Shown here piece by piece: positions 39,060 to 50,952 of a DNA stretch of 64,000 bases. The notes below the pieces were generated by a model. That model saw only the letters and a program-made list of their open reading frames with translations, was not told the DNA's origin and did not search any database. The position numbers and the translations under genes were made by a program. Origin of the DNA: Leclercia adecarboxylata (GTDB lineage: Bacteria; Pseudomonadota; Gammaproteobacteria; Enterobacterales; Enterobacteriaceae); the NCBI RefSeq assembly GCF_006874705.1, contig NZ_CP035382.1:2542001-2606000 (forward strand). The letters run 5' to 3'. Positions within the stretch are counted from its first letter, which is position 1. Each line of letters opens with the position of its first letter.

Positions 39060-41408
39060 TCACAAGGAACTACGGTACGGCAGAATCGGTGAGCGCAGCA
39101 TCTGCTGCGTACCCAGACCGTAGTTGGAACTCAGACCACGCAATTCGATGTTAAAGCCGATGACGTTATCGTATTCACTCTGACCTTTGTCAGGATCCCA
39201 GCCATTCAGCTTACGCTCGTAACCGACACGGATCGCGTAACAGCATGAGCTGTATTGCAGCCCCAGCATCTGATCGGCCGCCTTACTCTGATTGGTATCA
39301 AAGTAGTACGCCCCGACGAGCGACCAGCGATCGGCGATCGGCCAGCTTGCTGTACCGCCCACCTGCGAAATACCCTCTTTGGTCTGTTCGGACGTAGCAA
39401 AGTTAGGCAGTGTCGCCTGGATATACTCCGGGCTGGCGTAACGGTAACTCAGCTGCACCAGCCGGTCTTCATCACGGCGATACTCAATGGTGGCACTGCT
39501 GGTGGCAATGTTATCCAGACGCGTATCGTACTGCACACCGCCACGCAGACCCCAGCGATCGGTCATGCGCCAGTAGGTGTCACCCGCCCAGACCAGGGAA
39601 CCCGTTTTGTTGTTTTTCTCCCAGTTGATGTTGTCATCGCCTGTACGCGATTCTGTGAAGTAGTAGATTTGACCCACAGAAGCATTAAAACGTTCAACGG
39701 AAGCATCATCATAAACGCGGGTTGTGACGCCGGTCGTGACCTGGTTGGCCGAGGCAATACGGTCCAGACCGCCATAGGTGCGGTCGCGGAACAGACCGCT
39801 ATAGTCGGATTGCAGGAATGAAGAGTCGTAGTTATTGATTTTACTCTGATCGCGATACGGCACGTACAGATATTGCGCGCGCGGCTCCAGCGTCTGGGTG
39901 TAACCCTCACTCCAGTTCATGTCGCGCTCTAAGACCAGCTTGCCGTCCATTTTAAACTGCGGCAGCGTACGGTTAACGGACTCTTCCAGATGGGTGCCGT
40001 TATTGGCGTTGTACGTTTCCAGATTGTCCTGTTGATAGTGGGTCGCCATCAGCTTGACTTCAGTATCCAGGCTGGCCCAGTCGTTCGACACCGGCAGGTT
40101 GATCGTCGGCTCAAGGTGGATACGGGTAGCTTCAGGCATATCGGAGTTGGTATTCACGAAATGCACGGCCTGGCCGTAAACGCGGGTATCAAACGGACCG
40201 ACATCGTTCTGGTACCAGTTGACGTCCAGCTGCGGTTGCGCACCATAGGTACTGGCGTTCTGGCTGCTGAAGACCTGGAACTGGCGGGTGGACACCGTGG
40301 CGTCAAAGTTTTTAACGGCATAGCCTGCGCTGAAGATCTGCGTGGCGTAGCCGTCGGTGCTGGAGCCGTATTTTGACGTGAAGTCGTTGAAATAGTTCGG
40401 ATCGCTGACTTTGGTGTAGTTAACGTTAAAACGCCAGACCTGATCCATCACCCCGCCATGTTGCCAGTAGTACAACCAGCGGTGGCGATCGCCCTCGGTG
40501 GGATGCTCATCTTCATAGACTTTGTCCGATGGCAGATAGTCCAGCTCCATCAGGCCTGAGCCCGCTTGCGTCAAATAACGGAACTCGTTTTCCCACATGA
40601 TATTGCCGCGCTTATGGATATAGTGCGGCGTAATCGTGGCGTCCATATTGGGCGCGATGTTCCAGTAATACGGCAGGTAGAATTCGAAATAGTTGGAGGT
40701 ACTGTACTGAGCGTTCGGGATCAGGAAGCCCGAACGACGTTTATCACCGACGGGCAGTTGCAGATACGGGCTATAGAAGACCGGTACCGGGCCGAGCTTA
40801 AAGCGGGCGTTCCAGATCTCCGCAACCTGCTCTTCGCGGTCGTGGATCACTTCGCTGCCGACCACGCTCCAGGTATCAGATCCCGGCAGACAGGAGGTAA
40901 AAGTCCCGTTCTCCAGAATGGTATAACGGTTTTCACCGCGCTGTTTCATCAGGTCGGCTTTACCGCGCCCCTGACGGCCCACCATCTGGTAATCACCTTC
41001 CCAGACGTTGGTATCTTTAGTGTTCAGGTTCGACCAGGCTTTCGGACCTTTCAGGATGACCTGATTATCGTCATAGTGCACATTACCCAGTGCATCCACT
41101 GTTCGTACCGGTTCTGCCGCGCCTTCTGGCTGTTTCTGGTGCAACTGCACTTCATCAGCCAGCAAACGGCTGTTGCCCTGGTTAATATCCACATTGCCGG
41201 TAAACACGGCGTCGTCAGGATAATTCCCTTTCGCATTGTCAGCAGTGATGGTGACCGGTAGCGTGTTCGTATCACCCTGAACCAGCGGGCGATCGTAGCT
41301 GGGAACACCCAGCAGACATTGCGAGGCGAGATCGGCTGCCATACCCTGTTGGCTGTACAGGGCAGTAGCTATCATCGTGGCCAGGAGGGTGGGGATACGT
41401 TTTTTCAT
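39060..41408 (-). CDS. lptD: LPS-assembly outer-membrane protein LptD
   Basis: Beta-barrel that, with LptE, inserts lipopolysaccharide into the outer leaflet. A signal peptide (about 24 residues, ending GMA) precedes the OstA/LptA-like periplasmic domain (about 55-200) and the 26-strand barrel. Four cysteines needed for the two non-consecutive disulfides are present: C31 (ASQCLLG), one near 170 (TSCLPGSD) and an adjacent pair near 722 (SSCCYAIR). The length is 782 residues (784 in K-12). It is divergent from djlA across a 239-bp gap (41409-41647). I could not recognise a sigmaE promoter there with confidence. Confidence 0.98.
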   Translation of the reverse strand: MKKRIPTLLATMIATALYSQQGMAADLASQCLLGVPSYDRPLVQGDTNTLPVTITADNAKGNYPDDAVFTGNVDINQGNSRLLADEVQLHQKQPEGAAEPVRTVDALGNVHYDDNQVILKGPKAWSNLNTKDTNVWEGDYQMVGRQGRGKADLMKQRGENRYTILENGTFTSCLPGSDTWSVVGSEVIHDREEQVAEIWNARFKLGPVPVFYSPYLQLPVGDKRRSGFLIPNAQYSTSNYFEFYLPYYWNIAPNMDATITPHYIHKRGNIMWENEFRYLTQAGSGLMELDYLPSDKVYEDEHPTEGDRHRWLYYWQHGGVMDQVWRFNVNYTKVSDPNYFNDFTSKYGSSTDGYATQIFSAGYAVKNFDATVSTRQFQVFSSQNASTYGAQPQLDVNWYQNDVGPFDTRVYGQAVHFVNTNSDMPEATRIHLEPTINLPVSNDWASLDTEVKLMATHYQQDNLETYNANNGTHLEESVNRTLPQFKMDGKLVLERDMNWSEGYTQTLEPRAQYLYVPYRDQSKINNYDSSFLQSDYSGLFRDRTYGGLDRIASANQVTTGVTTRVYDDASVERFNASVGQIYYFTESRTGDDNINWEKNNKTGSLVWAGDTYWRMTDRWGLRGGVQYDTRLDNIATSSATIEYRRDEDRLVQLSYRYASPEYIQATLPNFATSEQTKEGISQVGGTASWPIADRWSLVGAYYFDTNQSKAADQMLGLQYSSCCYAIRVGYERKLNGWDPDKGQSEYDNVIGFNIELRGLSSNYGLGTQQMLRSPILPYRSSL

Positions 41409-41647
41409 ACGTTTTATTTATTGTTCCGTCATCAGTGGCTTATCGCTGGCAAACGGTCAGAGACTATCTTACTCATCATCACAGTGCCAGCGTTAATCCT
41501 GCCCGTAAACAAGCCGTGGTGATAGGCTCGTTATTGAATGACGAGTATGATAATGCAAATTATAGGCGATGTCCTTCAATTGACCGTGGCCAGGCCACCG
41601 GAATGATGGCGTTCGCGGGATCAAATACATCACCATTTGGGGAGTAT

Positions 41648-42466
41648 ATGCAGTATTGGGGAAAAATTATCGGCGTGGCGTTCGCTTTACTGATGGGCGC
41701 GGGCTTCTGGGGTATCGTTCTGGGGCTGATTATCGGCCATATGTTTGATAAAGCTCGAAGTCGTAAGATGGCCTGGTTTGCCAACCAGCGTGAGCGTCAG
41801 GCGCTTTTTTTTGCCACGACCTTTGAGGTGATGGGCCATCTGACCAAATCGAAAGGACGGGTGACCGAGGCCGACATCCATATCGCCAGCCAGTTTATGG
41901 ATCGTATGAATCTGCACGGCGACTCCCGGGCGGCGGCGCAGCATGCATTTCGCATCGGCAAGGCGGATAACTATCCCCTGCGCGAAAAAATGCGCCAGTT
42001 CCGCAGCATCTGCTTCGGGCGCTTCGACTTAATTCGGATGTTTCTGGAGATTCAGATCCAGGCGGCGTTTGCCGATGGATCGCTCCACCCGAACGAGCGT
42101 GCGGTGCTGTACGTGATTGCCGAAGAGCTGGGGATTTCCCGCACCCAGTTCGATCAGTTTCTGCGCATGATGCAGGGCGGCGCGCAGTTTGGCGACGGCT
42201 ATCAGCAACAGCAGGCGGGCGGTGGCGGCTGGCAGCAGGCGCAGCGTGGCCCTACTCTGGAAGATGCCTGTAACGTGCTGGGCGTGAAGCCGACCGATGA
42301 GCCTACGACCATTAAGCGCGCCTATCGCAAACTGATGAGCGAACATCATCCGGATAAGCTGGTGGCAAAAGGGTTACCGCCGGAGATGATGGAGATGGCG
42401 AAGCAAAAAGCGCAGGAAATTCAAAAAGCTTACGAGCTCATTAAAGAGCAGAAGGGCTTCAAGTAA
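41648..42466 (+). CDS. djlA: Membrane-anchored DnaJ-like co-chaperone DjlA
   Basis: Single-pass inner-membrane J protein that works with DnaK and can induce the Rcs capsule pathway when overproduced. An N-terminal membrane segment (about 6-31, [25 protein letters not shown]) is followed by a TerB-like helical domain. A Gly/Gln-rich linker ([15 protein letters not shown]) leads to a C-terminal J domain with HPD in SEHHPDKL. The ATG at 41648 (MQYWGKIIG) has GGGGAGTAT upstream and gives 272 residues. The frame is open back to 41435, but without conservation. Confidence 0.96.
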   Translation: MQYWGKIIGVAFALLMGAGFWGIVLGLIIGHMFDKARSRKMAWFANQRERQALFFATTFEVMGHLTKSKGRVTEADIHIASQFMDRMNLHGDSRAAAQHAFRIGKADNYPLREKMRQFRSICFGRFDLIRMFLEIQIQAAFADGSLHPNERAVLYVIAEELGISRTQFDQFLRMMQGGAQFGDGYQQQQAGGGGWQQAQRGPTLEDACNVLGVKPTDEPTTIKRAYRKLMSEHHPDKLVAKGLPPEMMEMAKQKAQEIQKAYELIKEQKGFK

Positions 42467-42472
42467 GAGGAT

Positions 42473-42500
42473 TGCCCGGCAAGCGAAGCGCCGCCGGGCA
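42473..42500. repeat. REP-type palindrome between djlA and rluA
   Basis: TGCCCGGC (42473-42480) and GCCGGGCA (42493-42500) enclose an AAGCGAAGCGCC loop. This is the core of the same REP family seen at 20091. It lies at a convergent gene junction, 6 bases from each stop, and may serve both transcripts as a 3' structure. Confidence 0.7.
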
Positions 42501-42505
42501 ACAGG

Positions 42506-43165
42506 TCAAAAGTCCGCCGGGGCCTTAAAGGTCATCGGCGTGCCATATTCCGGATGGGTGATGGTCAACATCTCCGCATGCAGCTGCAGACGCGGCGCCA
42601 TGGCCCGGGCTTCTGGCGTGGCGTAAAAGCGGTCACCCAGAATCGGGTGACCCAACGCCAGCATATGCACACGCAGCTGATGCGAGCGGCCGGTAATCGG
42701 TTTTAACAGCACGCGGGCGCTATTATCCGCCGCGTATTCCAGCACTTCATACTCGGTTTGCGCCGCTTTGCCGGTCTCGTAGCAGACCTTCTGCATCGGG
42801 CGATTCGGCCAGTCGCAGATCAGCGGCAGGTCAACCAGCCCTTCCGCCGGTTGTGGATGTCCCCAGACGCGCGCAAGGTACTGCTTTTTCGGCTCGCGCT
42901 CACGAAACTGACGCTTCAGTTCACGCTCTGCCGCCTTGGTCAGCGCGACCACAATCACACCGCTGGTCGCCATGTCCAGACGATGAACCGACTCCGCCTG
43001 CGGATGATCGCGCTGAACGCGCGTCATCACGCTGTCTTTGTGCTCATCCAGCCTGCCCGGCACGGACAACAAGCCGCTCGGCTTGTTGACCACCATGATA
43101 TGTTCATCCTGATACAGAATGACCAGCCACGGATCCTGCGGCGGATTGTAGGGTTCCATCAACAT
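42506..43165 (-). CDS. rluA: Dual 23S rRNA/tRNA pseudouridine synthase RluA
   Basis: Converts U746 of 23S rRNA and U32 of several tRNAs to pseudouridine. It has 219 residues. The catalytic aspartate lies in HRLDMATSGV (motif II, near residue 64). The conserved GRSHQLRVHM and GHPILGDRFY follow. The start MLMEPYNPPQDPW at 43165 aligns with K-12. It is 12 bases downstream of rapA in the same direction. Confidence 0.97.
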   Translation of the reverse strand: MLMEPYNPPQDPWLVILYQDEHIMVVNKPSGLLSVPGRLDEHKDSVMTRVQRDHPQAESVHRLDMATSGVIVVALTKAAERELKRQFREREPKKQYLARVWGHPQPAEGLVDLPLICDWPNRPMQKVCYETGKAAQTEYEVLEYAADNSARVLLKPITGRSHQLRVHMLALGHPILGDRFYATPEARAMAPRLQLHAEMLTITHPEYGTPMTFKAPADF

Positions 43166-43177
43166 ATTGCGCTCCGC

Positions 43178-46084
43178 TTACTGATGCGTCACGACGATGA
43201 GACGCAGCGCATCCAGACGCCATCCCGCCTGATTCAGGCTTTCGAGCACCTGCTGACGATTGCTCTCAATCGCCGCCAGTTCATCGTCACGAATGTTCGG
43301 GTTCACCGCACGTAGGGCTTCCAGACGCGACAGCTCTGCCGACAGTTTTTCATCCGCTTCGCTGCGCGCCGCGTCAATCAGTGCGCGCGCCGCTTTCTCA
43401 ATTTGAGGTTCACCCTGCTGCAGAATGGTATATACGTCCTGCTGCACCGCGTTCACCAGCTTGCTGCCGGTGTGGCGATTCACCGCACTCAGCTGACGGT
43501 TAAAGCTCTCAAATTCCACCTGCGCCGCCAGGTTGGTGCCGTTTTTATCCAGCAGCAGACGCACCGGCGTGGCAGGCAGGAAACGGCTAAGTTGCAGCTG
43601 TTTCGGTGCCTGGGCTTCAACCACGTAGATGAGCTCCAGCAGCAGTGTACCCACCGGCAGCGCCTTGTTCTTCAGCAGCGAAATGGTGCTGCTGCCGGTA
43701 TCGCCGGAGAGGATCAGATCCAGACCATTGCGGATCAGCGGGTGCTCCCAGGTGATGAACTGCGCGTCTTCACGGGACAGCGCCACATCACGCTCAAAGG
43801 TGATGGTGCAGCCATCTTCCGGCAGGCCCGGGAAGTCCGGGACCAGCATATGATCGGACGGCGTCAGCACAATCATGTTTTCGCCGCGATCGTCCTGGTT
43901 GATACCGACGATATCAAACAGGTTCATGGCGAAGCTGATCAGGCTGGTATCGTCATCCTGCTCTTCGATGCTCTCTGCCAGCGCCTGGGCCTTTTCGCCG
44001 CCGTTGGAGTGGATCTCCAGCAGACGGTCACGGCCCTGCTCCAGCTGCGCTTTCAGCGCTTCGTGCTGTTCGCGACAGGTTTTGATCAAATCATCGAAGC
44101 CATCGGTGTTTTCCGGCGTCGCCAGGTAGCCTGTCAGCTCGCTATGTACGTTGTCGTAAATGGTACGACCGGTCGGGCAGGTATGTTCAAACGCATCCAG
44201 CCCTTCATGGAACCAGCGCACCAGCACGGACTGGGCGGTTTTTTCCAGATACGGAACGTGGATCTGAATGTCGTGCGCCTGGCCAATACGATCCAGACGG
44301 CCGATACGCTGCTCAAGCAGATCCGGGTTGAAGGGCAGATCGAACATCACCAGACGGCTGGCGAACTGGAAGTTACGCCCTTCGGAGCCGATTTCGGAAC
44401 ACAGCAGTACCTGTGCGCCGCTGTCCTCTTCTGAGAACCACGCCGCCGCGCGGTCGCGTTCGATAATCGACATGCCTTCGTGGAACACCGCCGCGCGGAT
44501 GCCTTCACGCTCGCGCAGAACCTGTTCGAGCTGCAGGGCGGTGGTCGCTTTGGCGCAGATCACCAGCACCTTTTGCGAGCGGTTGGCCGTCAGGTAGCCC
44601 ATCAGCCACTCAACGCGCGGGTCGAAGTTCCACCAGGTGCCGCTGTCGCCTTCAAACTCCTGGTAAATTTGTTCCGGGTAGAGCATATCCCGGGCACGTT
44701 CTTCCGCCGTTTTACGCGCACCCATGATGCCGGAGACCTTAATGGCGGTCTGGTATTGGGTCGGCAGCGGCAGACGGATAGTGTGCAGTTCACGTTTCGG
44801 GAAGCCTTTCACCCCGTTACGGGTGTTACGGAACAGGACGCGACTGGTACCGTGGCGGTCCATGAGCATGGAAACCAGCTCCTGACGCGCGGCATCGGCA
44901 CCTTCACGATCGCTATTAGCGGCCTGCAGCAACGGCTCGATATCCTGTTCGCCAATCAGATCGCTCAGGGTATTGAGCTCCTCATTGGAGAGATGTTTGC
45001 CCGCCAGCAGCAGGGCTACGGCATCCGCGACCGGGCGGTAATTTTTCTGCTCTTCGACAAACAGCTCAAAGTCGTGGAAGCGGTTTGGATCCAGCAGGCG
45101 CAGACGCGCAAAGTGGCTCTCCAGACCCAGCTGTTCCGGCGTTGCGGTCAGCAGCAACACGCCCGGCACGCGCTCGGCCAGTTGTTCAATCGCCATATAC
45201 TCACGGCTTGGCGCATCGAGGCTCCACACCAGGTGATGCGCTTCATCGACCACCATGATGTCCCATTCGGCATCACACAGGTGCTCGAGACGCTGCTTGC
45301 TGCGGCGGACAAAGTCCAGGGAGCAAATCACCAGCTGTTCGGTTTCAAACGGGTTATCGGCGTCATGCTGGGCTTCGGCGTAGCGTTCATCGTCAAAGAG
45401 GGAGAAGCGCAGGTTGAAGCGACGCAGCATCTCCACCAGCCACTGGTGTTGCAGGGTTTCTGGCACCACGATCAGCACGCGCTCGGCCGCGCCGGAGAGC
45501 AGTTGCTGATGCAAAATCATCCCTGCTTCGATGGTTTTACCTAAACCGACCTCATCGGCCAGCAGGACACGCGGCGCATGGCGGCGACCAACATCATGGG
45601 CAATATTTAACTGGTGGGGGATCAGGCTGGTACGCTGACCGCGCAGGCCGCTCCACGGCATGCGGTACTGTTCGCTCTGGAACTTACGGGCGCGGTAGCG
45701 CAGCGAGAAGCGATCCATACGATCAATCTGACCGGCGAACAGGCGATCCTGCGGCTTACTGAACACCAGTTTGCTGTCGAGCAGCACTTCGCGCAGCATC
45801 ACACCGGTCTCGTCGGTATCGAGGCGAGTACCGATGTAGGCGAGCAGTCCATTCTCTTCTTTTACGTCTTCAATCTTCAGCTGCCAGCCTTCATGGCTGG
45901 TAACGGTGTCGCCCGGGTTGAACATCACGCGGGTAACAGGGGAATCATTGCGAGCATACAGACGGTTTTCACCGGTGGCGGGGAAGAGGAGAGTGACCAT
46001 ACGCGCATCCAGCGCCACTACCGTTCCTAATCCAAGTTCGCTTTCTGTGTCGCTGATCCAGCGTTGACCAAGTGTAAAAGGCAT
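43178..46084 (-). CDS. rapA: RNA polymerase-associated Swi2/Snf2 ATPase RapA
   Basis: Binds core RNA polymerase and helps recycle it after termination. It has 968 residues, as in K-12. N-terminal Tudor-like domains (about 1-100) are followed by the ATPase core, with motif [16 protein letters not shown], motif [13 protein letters not shown] and motif [12 protein letters not shown]. The second RecA lobe has [11 protein letters not shown] and [12 protein letters not shown] long C-terminal spacer follows. The start [20 protein letters not shown] is at 46084. The 129-bp gap to polB must hold its promoter, but none stands out. Confidence 0.98.
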   Translation of the reverse strand: MPFTLGQRWISDTESELGLGTVVALDARMVTLLFPATGENRLYARNDSPVTRVMFNPGDTVTSHEGWQLKIEDVKEENGLLAYIGTRLDTDETGVMLREVLLDSKLVFSKPQDRLFAGQIDRMDRFSLRYRARKFQSEQYRMPWSGLRGQRTSLIPHQLNIAHDVGRRHAPRVLLADEVGLGKTIEAGMILHQQLLSGAAERVLIVVPETLQHQWLVEMLRRFNLRFSLFDDERYAEAQHDADNPFETEQLVICSLDFVRRSKQRLEHLCDAEWDIMVVDEAHHLVWSLDAPSREYMAIEQLAERVPGVLLLTATPEQLGLESHFARLRLLDPNRFHDFELFVEEQKNYRPVADAVALLLAGKHLSNEELNTLSDLIGEQDIEPLLQAANSDREGADAARQELVSMLMDRHGTSRVLFRNTRNGVKGFPKRELHTIRLPLPTQYQTAIKVSGIMGARKTAEERARDMLYPEQIYQEFEGDSGTWWNFDPRVEWLMGYLTANRSQKVLVICAKATTALQLEQVLREREGIRAAVFHEGMSIIERDRAAAWFSEEDSGAQVLLCSEIGSEGRNFQFASRLVMFDLPFNPDLLEQRIGRLDRIGQAHDIQIHVPYLEKTAQSVLVRWFHEGLDAFEHTCPTGRTIYDNVHSELTGYLATPENTDGFDDLIKTCREQHEALKAQLEQGRDRLLEIHSNGGEKAQALAESIEEQDDDTSLISFAMNLFDIVGINQDDRGENMIVLTPSDHMLVPDFPGLPEDGCTITFERDVALSREDAQFITWEHPLIRNGLDLILSGDTGSSTISLLKNKALPVGTLLLELIYVVEAQAPKQLQLSRFLPATPVRLLLDKNGTNLAAQVEFESFNRQLSAVNRHTGSKLVNAVQQDVYTILQQGEPQIEKAARALIDAARSEADEKLSAELSRLEALRAVNPNIRDDELAAIESNRQQVLESLNQAGWRLDALRLIVVTHQ

Positions 46085-46213
46085 ATTTGTTCGGCTCTAA
46101 TCTTTAATTGCAGGCAATAGTTCAACCACCGATCAGAAATGACGGTAATCGAATAATGGGTCCGGGAATGGAAAGGGCGCTATGGTACTGGATGGCAGCG
46201 ATTTCGTCACCTG

Positions 46214-48571
46214 TCAAAATAGCCCCAACTGACCTGTCATCAGTGTAGCAAAGTCGTCGTCCATAAAGGGCAATATTCCATCCGCGACGGGCTGTAGCTG
46301 GCGGCTGAGGTAGTGTTCATAGTCAAGAGGAGAGCGCTGATAATCCACCGGCTCCGGGCCGCTGGTGGTCCAGACGTACCTGATGGTGCCACGATTCTGA
46401 TACTGCGGTGCCCGCCCGAGACGGACGTTCTCCTCATCGGCAAGCCGGGCGGCGCGAACGTGTGGCGGCACGTTGCGCTGATACTCCGCCAGCGGGCGGC
46501 GCAGGCGTTTGCGGTAGACCAGCTGGTCATCCAGTTCACCCGCCATCAGGCTGGCAATGGTCTCTCGCACAAACTCCTGATAGGGCTCGCGGCGGAAGAT
46601 TTTCAGATACAGCGCCTGCTGGAAGTGCTGCGCCAGCGGGGTCCAGTCGGTGCGTACGGTCTCCAGCCCTTTAAATACCATCCGCTGTTTGTCCCCCTCC
46701 TGGATAAGCCCGGCGTAGCGCTTTTTGCTGCCCTGGTCGGTGCCGCGGATAGTGGGCATTAAGAAGCGGCAGAAGTGGTTCTCATACTCCAGCTCCAGGG
46801 CGCTGGTTAAGCCAGCCTGCTGCAGATGGGCCCGCCACCAGTCGTTAACGTACGTCACCAGTGTCTGGCCGATAGCGGCCGCTTCCGCTTCGCTACGGGC
46901 GCCCTTAAGCCAGACGAAGGTCGAGTCAGTATCGCCATAAATCACGTCATAGCCCTGAGATTCGATCAGCACTTTGGTCTGGCGCATGATTTCGTGGCCC
47001 CGCATGGTAATTGACGAGGCCAGACGCGGGTCGAAGAAACGGCAGGCGCTGGTGCCGAGCACGCCGTAGAAGGCGTTCATGATAATTTTCAGTGCCTGAG
47101 AGAGGGGTTTGTTGCCGTGACGTTTGGCGTCTTCGCGCCCGTGCCAGATTTGGCTGACAATCTCCGGCAGGCAGTGTTTTTCCCGGGAGAAACGCGCCCC
47201 GAGGAAGCCTTCGGTGCTGTGCTGTTCATCCGGCTGGGCCAGGCCTTCCACCAGCCCGACCGGATCGATAAGGAAGGTGCGGATGATCGACGGATAGAGG
47301 CTTTTATAATCCAGCACCAGTACCGAGTCGTACAGGCCGGGCCGGGAGTCCATCACATAGCCGCCGGGGCTGGCCTGGGGCGGCACGTCACCGAGATTCG
47401 GGGCCACATAACCCGCCCGGTGCATACGCGGAAAATAGAGATGACTGAAGGCCGCTACGGAACCGCCGTGCCGGTCGACCGCCAGACCATTGACCGTGGC
47501 GCGCTCCAGCAGGAACGGCATGATGTCGGTTTTATGAAAAATGCGCGTCACCAGCTCGCAATCTTTTAGGTTATAGGTGGCCAGGGCCGGTTTATCTTCG
47601 GCGAACCGGCGGTCAATTTCGTCCATCCTGTCCCAGGGGTTGTCGATGGACTTGCCTTCACCGAGCAACTCCTGCGACACCGATTCCAGCGAAAACGATG
47701 AGAAACTCCAGAACGCCGATTTTAACGCTTCGATGCCGTCGATAATCAGGCGCCCGTTCGCCTGGGCAAAGAAGACGCCGTTTTTAAAGCCGTGCTCGCG
47801 CCACTCCAGCTCGCTGTTACCGCGCCCGAGCAACAGCGGAATGCGGTAGCGTTCGGCGTGCTTTTGCAGCACCCGCAGGTCGAACTGCACCACGTTCCAG
47901 CCGATAATGACGTCCGGGTCGTGCCGGGCAAACCAGGCGTTCAGTTTCTCGAGCAGCTGCGGACGGCTGTTCACGTAGATAAGCTCAAAATCGAGTCCGG
48001 ACGCATCGCCGTTTGCCGGGCCGAGCATGTAGACCACCCGCTGGCCGCAGCCTTCAATCCCGATGCAGTACAGCTCGCCATGGCGGGTAGTTTCAATATC
48101 CACCGACGCCCATTTCAGCGGCGGTCGATAGTGCGGGTTGGGTTTAAGGCGAGCATTGATCAGCCGATCGCCCCGGGGCGTCCCGTCCACCCAGACCGGG
48201 GCGGTGATAAAGCGCTCCATCAGAAAGCGTTCCGGGGGGCGGACATCGGCTTCGTACAAAGTCACGTCCGCTTCACGCAGCAGTTTTTCATAGCGCATCA
48301 GCTGGCGATGGGCGCGGCAGTAGAGGCCGTAGACCGGGCGACGCTGGAAATCTTTCAGTTCAAGGGGGGCCAGCCGCCAGCCGTTCTCACCGCGCAGAAG
48401 CTGTTTGGTTTTTTCGACGTCAGGCTCAGGAATAAAGGCCACGGATTCCTGCGGCGGCAGGGTGATGTGCAGCGGGCCCTTGTCGGTCGCCAGCCAGAAC
48501 TCCACTTCGGTGCCCTGGGGGGTATCCCGCCAGTGTCGGGTCAGTAAAAAGCCTTCTTGCGCCTGCGCCAC
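46214..48571 (-). CDS. polB: DNA polymerase II
   Basis: SOS-induced family B polymerase with 3'-5' proofreading, used in replication restart and lesion bypass. It has 785 residues (783 in K-12). Exo I is [13 protein letters not shown] and Exo II is [11 protein letters not shown]. Polymerase motif A is [13 protein letters not shown], motif B is [13 protein letters not shown] and motif C is YGDTDSTF, all intact. The C-terminus MTGQLGLF is the beta-clamp binding peptide. A LexA-like box lies upstream. It is transcribed away from the ara operon end. Confidence 0.98.
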   Translation of the reverse strand: MAQAQEGFLLTRHWRDTPQGTEVEFWLATDKGPLHITLPPQESVAFIPEPDVEKTKQLLRGENGWRLAPLELKDFQRRPVYGLYCRAHRQLMRYEKLLREADVTLYEADVRPPERFLMERFITAPVWVDGTPRGDRLINARLKPNPHYRPPLKWASVDIETTRHGELYCIGIEGCGQRVVYMLGPANGDASGLDFELIYVNSRPQLLEKLNAWFARHDPDVIIGWNVVQFDLRVLQKHAERYRIPLLLGRGNSELEWREHGFKNGVFFAQANGRLIIDGIEALKSAFWSFSSFSLESVSQELLGEGKSIDNPWDRMDEIDRRFAEDKPALATYNLKDCELVTRIFHKTDIMPFLLERATVNGLAVDRHGGSVAAFSHLYFPRMHRAGYVAPNLGDVPPQASPGGYVMDSRPGLYDSVLVLDYKSLYPSIIRTFLIDPVGLVEGLAQPDEQHSTEGFLGARFSREKHCLPEIVSQIWHGREDAKRHGNKPLSQALKIIMNAFYGVLGTSACRFFDPRLASSITMRGHEIMRQTKVLIESQGYDVIYGDTDSTFVWLKGARSEAEAAAIGQTLVTYVNDWWRAHLQQAGLTSALELEYENHFCRFLMPTIRGTDQGSKKRYAGLIQEGDKQRMVFKGLETVRTDWTPLAQHFQQALYLKIFRREPYQEFVRETIASLMAGELDDQLVYRKRLRRPLAEYQRNVPPHVRAARLADEENVRLGRAPQYQNRGTIRYVWTTSGPEPVDYQRSPLDYEHYLSRQLQPVADGILPFMDDDFATLMTGQLGLF

Positions 48572-48602
48572 GCTGTTGTCTCATAAAACAAAACCAGGCG
48601 TG

Positions 48603-48646
48603 AGTATAGCCTGGTTGTGGGTGTTTTGCTGGGGTTTTATACAGTG
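48603..48646 (-). promoter_or_regulatory. polB promoter with LexA-like (SOS) box
   Basis: On the minus strand CTGTATAAAACCCCAG (48644-48629) fits CTGT-N8-ACAG with one mismatch in the second half. Its 8-bp centre ATAAAACC is the same as in the K-12 polB operator as I recall it. A -10 TATACT (48608-48603) follows about 20 bp downstream, so bound LexA would cover the -35 region. Confidence 0.6.
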
Positions 48647-48652
48647 TGCTTT

Positions 48653-48690
48653 TGCCGAATGGCGCTGCGCTTATCTGGCCACCGGGCGGC
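48653..48690. repeat. REP-like element after araD
   Basis: GCCGAATGGCGCTGCGCTTATCTGGCC is a degenerate copy of the REP unit found at 20091-20170. It lies immediately 3' of the araD stop and just upstream of the polB promoter, and could protect the araBAD mRNA 3' end. Confidence 0.55.
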
Positions 48691-48692
48691 TT

Positions 48693-49388
48693 TTACTGCC
48701 CGTAATACGCCTTCGCACCATGCTTGCGCAGATAATGTTTGTCCAGCAGGGTCTGCTGCATATCCGGCAGCTGTGGCGCCAGCTGGCGGCAGAAGATGCC
48801 CATATAGGCCACCTCTTCCAGCACAATGGCGTTATGTACCGCATCTTCAGCGTTTTTGCCCCACGCGAACGGGCCGTGGGAGTGAACCAGTACCCCTGGC
48901 ATCTGCGCCGCGTCGATCCCCTGTTTCTCAAAGGTTTCGACGATCACGTTACCGGTTTCCCACTCGTACTCGCCGTTGATTTCGGCATCGGTCATCTTGC
49001 GGGTGCAGGGGATGGTGCCATAGAAATAGTCAGCGTGAGTGGTGCCGGTCGCCGGGATGGGCTGTCCGGCCTGCGCCCAGATGGTCGCGTGGCGGGAGTG
49101 AGTGTGGACGATGCCGCCAATCGACGGGAAAGCCTGATACAGCAGACGGTGGGTCGGCGTATCGGAGGAGGGCTTTTTCGTTCCTTCCACCACTTCGCCG
49201 GTGGCGATGCTGACCACTACCATATCGTCGGCGGTCATCACCCGGTAGTCGACGCCGGACGGTTTAATGACGAATACGCCAGCTTCGCGGTCGACCGCGC
49301 TGACGTTGCCCCAGGTCAGGGTGACGAGATTATGTTCCGGCAGGGCCAGGTTAGCTTCGAGTACCTGACGTTTAAGATCTTCCAGCAT
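48693..49388 (-). CDS. araD: L-ribulose-5-phosphate 4-epimerase
   Basis: Third enzyme of arabinose catabolism, giving D-xylulose 5-phosphate. It is a class II aldolase-like Zn enzyme of 231 residues. The metal-binding histidines lie in [14 protein letters not shown] (H95/H97) and [10 protein letters not shown] (H171 region). The start is ATG at 49388 with GGAGGATAC upstream. It is the distal gene of araBAD and is separated from araA by 51 bases that contain a terminator-like hairpin. Confidence 0.97.
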   Translation of the reverse strand: MLEDLKRQVLEANLALPEHNLVTLTWGNVSAVDREAGVFVIKPSGVDYRVMTADDMVVVSIATGEVVEGTKKPSSDTPTHRLLYQAFPSIGGIVHTHSRHATIWAQAGQPIPATGTTHADYFYGTIPCTRKMTDAEINGEYEWETGNVIVETFEKQGIDAAQMPGVLVHSHGPFAWGKNAEDAVHNAIVLEEVAYMGIFCRQLAPQLPDMQQTLLDKHYLRKHGAKAYYGQ

Positions 49389-49400
49389 GTATCCTCCAGG

Positions 49401-49426
49401 AAAAAAGGCCCGCCCTGCGGCAGGCC
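49401..49426 (-). terminator. Terminator-like hairpin between araA and araD
   Basis: On the sense (minus) strand an 8-bp GC stem with one mismatch (49426-49419 with 49414-49407) and a 4-base loop is followed at once by T6 (49406-49401), then the araD ribosome-binding site. It has the full form of an intrinsic terminator inside an operon, so it may attenuate araD. Confidence 0.6.
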
Positions 49427-49439
49427 AAAGGTTCCCCTG

Positions 49440-50942
49440 TTAACGTTTTGAACCGTAATAGACTTCGTTCCAGCGCAGGGCGTCTTTGAACGCCGGCATA
49501 CGGGTGTCGTTATCAATCACGGTCAGCTCGATGTCGTGCAGCTCCGCGAACTGACGCATGCCGTTGAGATCCAGCGCATGGCTGAAGACGGTATGGTGGG
49601 CACCGCCCGCCACGATCCAGGCTTCGGACGCGGTCGCCAGATCCGGCTGGGCTTTCCACAGGGCGTTAGCCACCGGCAGTTTTGGCAGCGAGTGTGGCGT
49701 TTCCACGGCGTCAACGCAGTTAACCAGCAGGCGGAAACGATCCCCCAGATCGATCAGGCTGGCGTTGATGGCCGGGCCGGTGCGGGTGTTGAAGATCAGA
49801 CGCGCCGGATCGGCTTTGCCGCCGATGCCGAGGTGCTGAACGTCAAGGATCGGTTTTTCATCCACTGCGATCGACGGACAGACTTCCAGCATGTGCGAGC
49901 CCAGCACCAGATCGTTGCCGTTCTCGAAGTGGTAGGTGTAATCCTCCATAAAGGAGGTGCCGCCCTGCAGACCGGTCGACATCACTTTCATGATGCGTAG
50001 CAGAGCGGCAGTTTTCCAGTCGCCTTCGCCAGCAAAGCCGTAGCCCTGCTGCATCAGACGTTGTACCGCCAGGCCAGGCAGCTGCTTGAGGCCGTGAAGA
50101 TCTTCAAAGGTGGTGGTAAAGGCATGGAAGCCGCCCTGTTCCAGGAAGCGCTTCATACCCAGCTCAATACGGGCCGCATCGAGCACGTTCTGGCGTTTGT
50201 CGCCGTTGATTTGCGCCGCGGCGGTCAGGCGGTAGCTGCTTTCGTACTCATCGACCAGCGCGCCGACGTCACCGTCGCTGACCTCATTGACGACCTGCAC
50301 CAGGTCGCCCACCGCCCAGGTATTGACGGAGAAACCAAATTTGATCTGTGCGGCCACTTTGTCGCCGTCAGTCACCGCCACTTCACGCATGTTGTCGCCG
50401 AAGCGCACCACTTTCAGCTGACGGGTATCCTGCTTCGATACCGCCTGGCGCATCCACGAGCCAATACGCTGGTGGGCCTGTTTATCCTGCCAGTGTCCGG
50501 TCACCACCGCGTGCTGCTGGCGCATACGCGCGCCGATGAAGCCGAACTCGCGGCCGCCGTGCGCGGTCTGGTTCAGGTTCATAAAGTCCATGTCGATGCT
50601 GTCCCACGGCAGAGCCGCGTTGAACTGGGTATGGAACTGCAGCAGCGGTTTGTTGAGGATCGCGAGGCCGTTGATCCACATCTTGGCCGGGGAGAAGGTG
50701 TGCAGCCACACCACCAGCCCGGCGCATTTGTCGTCATAGTTGGCATCGCGGCAGATATGGGTAATTTCGTCCGGCGAGGTGCCCAGCGGCTTCAATACCA
50801 GTTTGCACGGCAGTTTTGCTTCCGCATTCAGAGCGTTGACCACATGTTCTGCGTGCTGAGTCACCTGGCGCAGGGCTTCCGGCCCGTAAAGATGCTGACT
50901 ACCAATCACAAACCACACTTCATAATTATTAAAAATCGTCAT
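49440..50942 (-). CDS. araA: L-arabinose isomerase
   Basis: Cytosolic Mn2+-dependent isomerase converting L-arabinose to L-ribulose. It has 500 residues, as in K-12. The start [20 protein letters not shown] is at 50942. The catalytic and metal ligands lie in [20 protein letters not shown] (E306 region), [10 protein letters not shown] (E333) and the two histidine stretches [11 protein letters not shown] and [11 protein letters not shown]. araB ends 10 bases upstream. Confidence 0.98.
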   Translation of the reverse strand: MTIFNNYEVWFVIGSQHLYGPEALRQVTQHAEHVVNALNAEAKLPCKLVLKPLGTSPDEITHICRDANYDDKCAGLVVWLHTFSPAKMWINGLAILNKPLLQFHTQFNAALPWDSIDMDFMNLNQTAHGGREFGFIGARMRQQHAVVTGHWQDKQAHQRIGSWMRQAVSKQDTRQLKVVRFGDNMREVAVTDGDKVAAQIKFGFSVNTWAVGDLVQVVNEVSDGDVGALVDEYESSYRLTAAAQINGDKRQNVLDAARIELGMKRFLEQGGFHAFTTTFEDLHGLKQLPGLAVQRLMQQGYGFAGEGDWKTAALLRIMKVMSTGLQGGTSFMEDYTYHFENGNDLVLGSHMLEVCPSIAVDEKPILDVQHLGIGGKADPARLIFNTRTGPAINASLIDLGDRFRLLVNCVDAVETPHSLPKLPVANALWKAQPDLATASEAWIVAGGAHHTVFSHALDLNGMRQFAELHDIELTVIDNDTRMPAFKDALRWNEVYYGSKR

Positions 50943-50952
50943 TATCGTGTCC

